NCBI GenBank assembly: GCA_964523875.1
Contig: CAZGAS010000063.1
Location: 1-5,851, forward strand
Reading direction: 5' to 3'
Length of the DNA stretch: 5,851 bases
DNA from: JAUVHV01 sp964523875
Lineage (GTDB): Bacteria; Omnitrophota; Gorgyraeia; JABMRG01
Shown: positions 1 through 4,242 of the stretch, piece by piece
Layout: the number at the start of each line of letters is the position of its first letter
How positions within the stretch are numbered: the first letter of the stretch is position 1
The notes under the pieces: generated by a model
Databases searched by the model: none
Told to the model about the DNA's origin: nothing
What the model saw: the letters and a program-made list of their open reading frames with translations, nothing else
Position numbers and translations under genes: made by a program

Positions 1-870
1 GCAGGTAATTTTAACGCGGGCCTTTACGGTGTTGGTATAGCGGCTGTAGGCATGCTCTCTACTCTGGGTATTACATTAGCGACGGATGCTTACGGCCCTG
101 TTGCGGATAATGCCGGTGGAAATGCGGAGATGGCGGGGTTAGACCCTGAGGTAAGAAGGAGAACCGATGCGCTTGATTCACTTGGTAATACGACCGCAGC
201 GACTGGAAAAGGTTTTGCTATAGGTTCAGCGGCATTGACAGCATTAGCTCTTATAGTCGCTTATAAAGACCAGATACATCTTTTAGGCCAGGAACTTGAC
301 CTTTCATTATTAAATCCACGCCTTTTGACAGGCCTCTTTGTAGGCGGTATGCTTCCGTTTCTTTTCAGTTCAATGCTGCTCCAGGCAGTCGGACGCGCGG
401 CAAGTAAAATTGTTGTTGAGGTGCGCCGTCAGTTTAAAGAGATAAAGGGCCTTATGGAAGGAACAGCAAAGGCAGATTACGCGACTTGTGTTAATATAGC
501 TACCTCAGCCGCGCAGAAAGAGATGATTCTGCCATCGCTGCTCGCGCTGCTAGCACCAATAATAGTTGGCATCCTCGCGGGTATTGAAGCCGTGGTAGGG
601 CTTTTAGTCGGAGGGCTTGTCTCAGGGTTTGTATTGGCTGTTATGATGGCAAATACAGGCGGGGTTTGGGATAACGCCAAGAAGTATATAGAAGGAGGCG
701 CCCTTGGAGGCAAAGGCTCTTTTGCTCATAAGGCAGGTGTTGTAGGAGATACAGTAGGTGATCCATTCAAGGATACCGCGGGTCCATCGTTAAATATTTT
801 GATCAAACTTATGTCAATGGTCTCTGTTGTATTCGCGGCATTTGTTATGGCTAACACCTTTGTAAAATAA
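1..870 (+). CDS. hppA: Membrane-bound ion-translocating pyrophosphatase, K+-dependent type (C-terminal part)
   Basis: This integral membrane enzyme hydrolyses cytosolic pyrophosphate and uses the energy to pump H+ and/or Na+ out of the cytoplasm. The reading frame is open from base 1, so the gene begins upstream; 289 codons are visible of a family usually about 650-800 residues long. Family signatures seen, in window residue numbers, are DAYGPVADNAGGNAEM at 29-44, LGNTTAATGKGFAIGSAAL starting at 61, and GDTVGDPFKDT at 249-259 followed by GPSLNILIKLMS near the C-terminus. Several hydrophobic stretches (about 73-90, 108-125, 181-215 and 266-285) fit membrane helices. Ala66 and Gly69 match the alanine and glycine that mark K+-dependent enzymes; K+-independent pumps have Lys and Thr there. 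Whether it pumps Na+ or H+ depends on residues in the missing N-terminal half. The hairpins at 879-1012 probably end its transcript. Family assignment is very secure. Confidence 0.97.
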   Translation, partial: AGNFNAGLYGVGIAAVGMLSTLGITLATDAYGPVADNAGGNAEMAGLDPEVRRRTDALDSLGNTTAATGKGFAIGSAALTALALIVAYKDQIHLLGQELDLSLLNPRLLTGLFVGGMLPFLFSSMLLQAVGRAASKIVVEVRRQFKEIKGLMEGTAKADYATCVNIATSAAQKEMILPSLLALLAPIIVGILAGIEAVVGLLVGGLVSGFVLAVMMANTGGVWDNAKKYIEGGALGGKGSFAHKAGVVGDTVGDPFKDTAGPSLNILIKLMSMVSVVFAAFVMANTFVK

Positions 871-878
871 ACTAAGCT

Positions 879-907
879 GCTAAACTAGGGACAGCGACTA
901 GTTTAGC
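879..907. repeat. 10-bp perfect inverted repeat, REP-like hairpin
   Basis: GCTAAACTAG at 879-888 pairs perfectly with CTAGTTTAGC at 898-907 around the 9-base loop GGACAGCGA. It lies 8 bases after the pyrophosphatase stop codon. Only three T follow the stem, so it is a poor intrinsic terminator on its own. From memory, the loop core GGGACAG resembles that of short palindromes found near REP-associated Y1 transposases, but no transposase is present here and the copy number cannot be judged from one window. It could instead stabilise the 3' end of the upstream mRNA. The hairpin itself is certain; its function is not. Confidence 0.6.
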
Positions 908-912
908 TTTAT

Positions 913-987
913 ATTCAAGAACGGTTCTCAAGCACCTGCCTGCCGATGAGGCAGGCAAGTACCCGTGCTCAAGAACCGTTCTTGAAT
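913..987. repeat. Long nested palindrome (stem-loop within a stem-loop)
   Basis: The outer stem pairs 913-928 with 972-987 (16 perfect base pairs). A two-base mismatch (929-930 against 970-971) follows, then 5 more pairs (931-935 with 965-969). Inside sits a separate GC-rich hairpin, TGCCTGCC (937-944), loop GATGA, GGCAGGCA (950-957). Each outer arm is also a palindrome: AGAAC-G-GTTCT at 918-928 and TCAAGAAC-C-GTTCTTGA at 969-985. The element can therefore fold as one long hairpin or as several small ones. Five T (987-991) follow the stem, so it could act as the terminator of the pyrophosphatase transcript. Its length and nested design exceed what termination needs, which suggests an interspersed repeat or a miniature mobile element. 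Confidence 0.7.
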
Positions 988-991
988 TTTT

Positions 992-1012
992 AAGGCCTGA
1001 TAAGGCTTTTTT
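992..1012 (+). terminator. Possible weak intrinsic terminator
   Basis: GCCT (995-998) pairs with AGGC (1003-1006) around a GATA loop, extended by G994-T1007 and two A-T pairs, and runs into six T (1007-1012). The stem is short, so it is a weak candidate alone. Together with the long hairpin and T-run just upstream (913-991) it would separate pyrophosphatase transcription from mnmA. Confidence 0.35.
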
Positions 1013-1051
1013 GATTATAAAGATAAGGTTATGCCGCAGTATAAACTCTTC

Positions 1052-1080
1052 TTGCCTAAAATATATTCCTATGCTATCCT
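1052..1080 (+). promoter_or_regulatory. Predicted sigma-70-type promoter of mnmA with extended -10
   Basis: TTGCCT (1052-1057) and TATCCT (1075-1080) are separated by 17 bases. TGC directly before the -10 hexamer gives an extended -10 (TGN) element. Transcription would start at about 1086-1088, only a few bases before the mnmA ATG at 1090. The prediction rests on consensus matching only. Confidence 0.45.
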
Positions 1081-1089
1081 TGGTAAATA

Positions 1090-2187
1090 ATGAATAAAAA
1101 ATCCGTATTACTCGCTATGAGTGGAGGAGTGGATTCATCGGTTGCTGCTTATCTGCTTAAGAAAAAGGGGTATTCTGTAACAGGTGTTACCTTTAAGGTT
1201 TGGCCTAAGTCAAATCGTGGTAAAGAGGTACTTAAGAATTATTATTCATCAGATGTCCTGCGTGACGCGCGCCAGGCATGCCGAAAACTCGATATTCCTC
1301 ATTATGTGATAGATTGCGCGAAAGAGTTCAAGAAGAAGGTCATTACTCCGTTTATAGATAGTTATAAACGGAGCCTTACCCCAAACCCTTGTATTACCTG
1401 TAACGAACGTATAAAATTCCCATTATTACTTAAAAAGGCCAAGGAGACTAACGCGCGATATATCTCAACAGGCCATTACGCAAGATGCGGATATAATAAG
1501 AGGATAGAACAGTTCCTTATAAAAGAAGGAAAAGACAAACAGAAGGACCAATCTTACGTTCTACTCGGACTAAATCAGGATATACTCTCCCGGCTTATAT
1601 TGCCGATAGGGGATTTTAAAAAAGAAGAAATACGGTTAATAGCTGAAGAACTTGGCCTTATGTCATTACACAAAAAAGAATCACAGGAGATATGTTTTGT
1701 AGAGGATAATGATCTGGCTGAATTTTTGAGGAAGAATTTACGAAAGCATATACAACCCGGATATATAAAAGATAAAACAGGTAAAATTCTGAGCCAGCAT
1801 AGTGGAACATGTTTTTACACTATAGGCCAGAGAAAGGGGCTAAGGATACCTTATGGCAGTCCGATATATGTAACGGATATTAATTATAAGACAGGAGATG
1901 TCATAATAGGTGATTATAACGATACCTTGAAAAGAAGGGTTAATCTTTCAAGGGTTCACTGGACTATTCCATTAAAGCCCACACAGGCAGTGCTCAGGGC
2001 TAAAGTAAAGATACGATATAGGCACGATAAGGCGGAAGCTCTCTTAAATATACTTTCATCAAGAAGCTGCGAGGTTGTTTTTACAAAACCGCAAAACGCG
2101 CCTACACCAGGACAGGCAGCGGTATTTTATAAGAATAATGCGGTAATAGGCGGTGGTTGGATTAGATACCCTGTAGGCGGTAATTGA
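1090..2187 (+). CDS. mnmA: tRNA-specific 2-thiouridylase MnmA
   Basis: This cytoplasmic ATP-dependent enzyme puts sulfur on C2 of the wobble uridine U34 in the tRNAs for Lys, Glu and Gln, as part of the mnm5s2U pathway. The protein has 365 residues, the usual family length (E. coli about 368). Visible landmarks are the PP-loop SGGVDSS at 11-17, NPCITCNERIKF at 99-110, STGHYAR at 126-132, KDQSYVLLGL at 152-161, SQEICFVED at 198-206, YTIGQRKGL at 243-251, and a C-terminal beta-barrel ending in GQAAVFY and GGGWI (341-357). Cys104 and Cys202 match the catalytic pair known in E. coli (C102 and C199). Cys101 replaces the aspartate of the common NPD motif, giving CxxC plus a third cysteine. The ATG is forced: an in-frame TAA lies at 1084-1086 and the next Met (residue 10) abuts the PP-loop. 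No convincing ribosome-binding site precedes it. The gene stands alone between two promoters and has no obvious terminator of its own. Confidence 0.97.
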   Translation: MNKKSVLLAMSGGVDSSVAAYLLKKKGYSVTGVTFKVWPKSNRGKEVLKNYYSSDVLRDARQACRKLDIPHYVIDCAKEFKKKVITPFIDSYKRSLTPNPCITCNERIKFPLLLKKAKETNARYISTGHYARCGYNKRIEQFLIKEGKDKQKDQSYVLLGLNQDILSRLILPIGDFKKEEIRLIAEELGLMSLHKKESQEICFVEDNDLAEFLRKNLRKHIQPGYIKDKTGKILSQHSGTCFYTIGQRKGLRIPYGSPIYVTDINYKTGDVIIGDYNDTLKRRVNLSRVHWTIPLKPTQAVLRAKVKIRYRHDKAEALLNILSSRSCEVVFTKPQNAPTPGQAAVFYKNNAVIGGGWIRYPVGGN

Positions 2188-2233
2188 ACAAAGTATAAAA
2201 TACAAATCAGAAGAGATTATATAAAATTTTCCC

Positions 2234-2262
2234 TTGACTTTATCGTGCTGATAGTATATATT
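2234..2262 (+). promoter_or_regulatory. Predicted sigma-70-type promoter of the marR-tolC-RND operon
   Basis: TTGACT (2234-2239) and TATATT (2257-2262) are separated by 17 bases, near-consensus for both hexamers. The predicted transcription start, about 2268-2270, falls in the left arm of the palindrome at 2266-2302. A protein bound there should block RNA polymerase. The resulting 5' leader would be about 65 bases long. Confidence 0.7.
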
Positions 2263-2265
2263 TAG

Positions 2266-2302
2266 TTCGATTAATATTTCGATTATTGAAATATTAATCG
2301 AA
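2266..2302. promoter_or_regulatory. Probable MarR operator (perfect 15-bp inverted repeat)
   Basis: TTCGATTAATATTTC (2266-2280) is repeated exactly as its reverse complement, GAAATATTAATCGAA (2288-2302), around the 7-base spacer GATTATT. The octamer TTCGATTA also recurs directly at 2278-2285. The element lies just after the -10 hexamer and just before a gene for a dimeric MarR-type repressor, the usual arrangement for autoregulation. It is longer than many MarR operators, so it may hold two overlapping dimer sites. In RNA it would form a stable, AT-rich hairpin near the 5' end of the message, 33 bases ahead of the marR start. Binding by this MarR is inferred from position. Confidence 0.7.
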
Positions 2303-2335
2303 AGAACAAAATAAGTTAAAGAGAGAAGGCGGTAT

Positions 2336-2782
2336 ATGAAGAAAAGAGATAGTTGCTATTATGAAAAAGAGATATTCAGACTATCAGGCGCTATGCACAG
2401 AAGATTCGCTGACAGGATAAGCTCTATACTGCCGGATGACAGGTTTACCGTCTCCCATCTTATCATACTGGAATTTTTAGATGCGAATGAAAGTTCTAAT
2501 ATGTCAGAACTTTCAAAAAATCTTAAATTGACTATGAGCGCTATGACATCTATTATTGATAGGATGATAGAGCTTGAACTGGTGGAAAGGCACCATTCCA
2601 AGGATGACAGGCGTATTGTATTGGTTACTCTTACAAAAGGCGGCAACGCGTTATTATTAAAGATAAACAAGAACCGTTTAGCGATAATAAAGGAGATTTT
2701 TTCTGTTTTAACAGATAAGGAAAAGGAGTCTTACCTCGGATTAATTAAGAAGATTTACACGGGCCTTAAGGATAAGAGATGA
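2336..2782 (+). CDS. MarR-family transcriptional regulator
   Basis: This is a 148-residue dimeric winged-helix DNA-binding protein, typical MarR length. Residues about 55-85 form the helix-turn-helix (SNMSELSKNLKLTMSAMTSI, then IDRMIELELVERH). The wing carries the family signature SKDDRRIVLVTLTKGG at 88-103. The N-terminal helix (about 8-31) and C-terminal helices (about 104-145) would form the dimer interface. Shine-Dalgarno AGAAGG (2324-2329) is 6 bases before the ATG. The gene is first in an operon with an outer-membrane channel and an RND pump, and a perfect palindrome overlaps its promoter. It is therefore most likely an autorepressor that releases the efflux genes when it binds a small molecule. 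The ligand cannot be told from sequence. The only cysteine, Cys7, does not align with the redox cysteine of OhrR, so peroxide sensing of that type is not supported. Confidence 0.93.
   Translation: MKKRDSCYYEKEIFRLSGAMHRRFADRISSILPDDRFTVSHLIILEFLDANESSNMSELSKNLKLTMSAMTSIIDRMIELELVERHHSKDDRRIVLVTLTKGGNALLLKINKNRLAIIKEIFSVLTDKEKESYLGLIKKIYTGLKDKR
2768..2782 (+). promoter_or_regulatory. Shine-Dalgarno and ATGA overlap joining marR to the tolC-like gene
   Basis: AAGGA (2768-2772) lies 6 bases before the ATG at 2779-2781. That ATG shares bases with the marR TGA at 2780-2782. This fixes the downstream start and suggests that ribosomes finishing marR reinitiate on the channel gene. Confidence 0.75.
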
Positions 2783-4242
2783 GAATATTATACCGAATAA
2801 TCTACGCGTGCCTACTCTCTGTTTTTCTATGCTTAGGCGCTGATGCTGTTCATGCCCGGGAAGATATAGAACTTGGCATAGATGAGACGACTAAACTCGC
2901 GCTTGAGAACAATTTTGATATACAGATATATAGGTTAGACCAGCGTATTAGCGAGAAAGAGCTTCTTAAGGCGCAGTCTGTCTATGATACAGACATGGAA
3001 GCGTCTTATGAGTATGATGAGAACAGGCTGGATAATCCGTCTGTTTTCGCGGCCAGTAGTACAACAACTATCGCGCAGCAGGCCGGTATAAGAAAAAAGC
3101 TGCCTACAGGTACTATTCTTTCCCTGGATGTAGATCATTCGCGCCAGAGGTCGGATTCAGTATATAGTCTGTTAAACCCTTACCATGAGTCAGCGGTTGA
3201 GGTATCTATTACTCAGCCTATGGCAAAAAACTTCTTAGGTAGCATAGACAGAAACACGATAAAGATAACAGGGCTTGATGTTGAAAATACAGGATATACT
3301 TCATTGGATAAGATAGAATCCGAATTAGGAGATTCTCAAAAGGCATATTGGAATCTTGTTCTGGCGTATAAGGCCCTTGATCTTACTGAGAGTGTGCTTG
3401 AAAATACCAAAGAACTCTTTAAGGCAAATAAGAGAAAGTTTGATATAGGCCTGGTGGAGGCCCCGGAATTTTACGCGGTCGAGGCGGATCTCAACCAAAA
3501 AGAGAATGACGTTTTACTTGCTAATGATAATCTTAACCAGGCGCTTAATCTGTTAAGGCTCAAGCTTAATCTAAATAGAGACGCGACAATAAGCCCGGCA
3601 GATGACTTCGAGTGTAAAGAGATTACAGCCATTTTTGAGGACGTTATCATAACCGCTTTAAAAAACAGGCGTGATTATAAGACAGATAAAAATAGAGTGA
3701 AATCGATGGATCTTTATCTCGAGATTAAGAAAAGTTCTATGTGGCCGCAGATAGACCTGAAAGGTACATTCAGGAAGAACGGGCTTGACCAGAAGTTTAA
3801 AGATTCCGTAAGAGAGATAACCAGGCAAGACCAACCCGAGTATGTTGTCGCTGTGGTATTTAGCATACCGTTGGAGAATAGTAAGGCACGGGCTGAGTAT
3901 TCGCAGAAAGAGCTTGAAAAGGCGAAGGCTCTTGTTGCCTTAAAAAAGGTTGAATGCCTAATCTTCGTTGAGACGAACGATGCTTATGTGCACGCGAAAA
4001 GGACATATAATTCTGTTAGGTTATTAAAGAGCGCCGCGGACTTTGAACACAAGAAATATATAGGTGAAGAGGACAGGTTCAATAAAGGCCGTACGGATAC
4101 AGACAGGCTCCTGCGTTACCAGAATGATTATTTTGTAGCGGAGCTTGTATATTTGAAATCCTTGTATAGCTATAAAGAAGCTGTAATTAATTTAAATGTA
4201 GTGATGAATAATCTATTAAAGACAGATGAGGCCGGCTTATGA
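2779..4242 (+). CDS. TolC-family outer membrane efflux protein
   Basis: This 487-residue protein is expected to trimerise into an outer-membrane beta-barrel with a long periplasmic alpha-helical tunnel, the exit duct of a tripartite efflux pump. Residues 1-26 form a signal peptide: Arg near the N-terminus, a hydrophobic core at 7-21, and the signal peptidase I site VHA before Arg27. The mature protein has the two-fold internal repeat of the family (OEP domains). Amphipathic helices of the first half run about 30-70 and 180-265, and those of the second half about 280-320 and 370-480. Between them lie alternating beta segments (about 112-120, 139-147 including SITQP, 326-332 and 356-364) that would supply the barrel strands. 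The helices are rich in Lys, Glu, Asp and Asn. The gene overlaps marR before it and the RND gene after it by 4 bases each. Substrate is unknown. Confidence 0.93.
   Translation: MRILYRIIYACLLSVFLCLGADAVHAREDIELGIDETTKLALENNFDIQIYRLDQRISEKELLKAQSVYDTDMEASYEYDENRLDNPSVFAASSTTTIAQQAGIRKKLPTGTILSLDVDHSRQRSDSVYSLLNPYHESAVEVSITQPMAKNFLGSIDRNTIKITGLDVENTGYTSLDKIESELGDSQKAYWNLVLAYKALDLTESVLENTKELFKANKRKFDIGLVEAPEFYAVEADLNQKENDVLLANDNLNQALNLLRLKLNLNRDATISPADDFECKEITAIFEDVIITALKNRRDYKTDKNRVKSMDLYLEIKKSSMWPQIDLKGTFRKNGLDQKFKDSVREITRQDQPEYVVAVVFSIPLENSKARAEYSQKELEKAKALVALKKVECLIFVETNDAYVHAKRTYNSVRLLKSAADFEHKKYIGEEDRFNKGRTDTDRLLRYQNDYFVAELVYLKSLYSYKEAVINLNVVMNNLLKTDEAGL
4228..4242 (+). promoter_or_regulatory. 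Shine-Dalgarno and ATGA overlap joining the tolC-like gene to the RND gene
   Basis: GAGG (4228-4231) lies 7 bases before the ATG at 4239-4241, which overlaps the channel gene's TGA at 4240-4242. It supports the chosen RND start and indicates coupled synthesis of channel and pump. Confidence 0.7.

Noticed and set aside
477..713. Minus-strand open frame of 78 codons inside the pyrophosphatase gene
   Set aside because: It lies wholly within a well-conserved gene, has a low-complexity Pro/Ser/Thr/Ala-rich translation and no recognisable domain; it is a shadow of the coding strand.
918..985. GAAC/GTTC palindromes as LexA (SOS) boxes
   Set aside because: The Gram-positive-type SOS box needs GAAC and GTTC four bases apart; here the spacing is one base, and the sites lie within a larger stem-loop rather than at a promoter.
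871..1089. A tRNA, small RNA gene or riboswitch in the intergenic region before mnmA
   Set aside because: No cloverleaf or known riboswitch core was recognised; the structure is fully described by simple inverted repeats. An unknown small RNA cannot be excluded.
2354..2356. Cys7 of the MarR protein as a redox sensor of the OhrR type
   Set aside because: Aligned by hand to OhrR, the sensing cysteine position falls on Phe14; Cys7 lies before the first helix.
2809..2834. Cysteines in the signal peptide of the TolC-like protein as a lipoprotein lipobox
   Set aside because: The residues before Cys11 and Cys18 do not fit the lipobox pattern, while a good signal peptidase I site (VHA) follows at residues 24-26.
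2359..3138. Minus-strand open frames opposite marR and the start of the tolC-like gene
   Set aside because: Both lie opposite clear family proteins, show no family motifs, and are explained by codon bias on the other strand.
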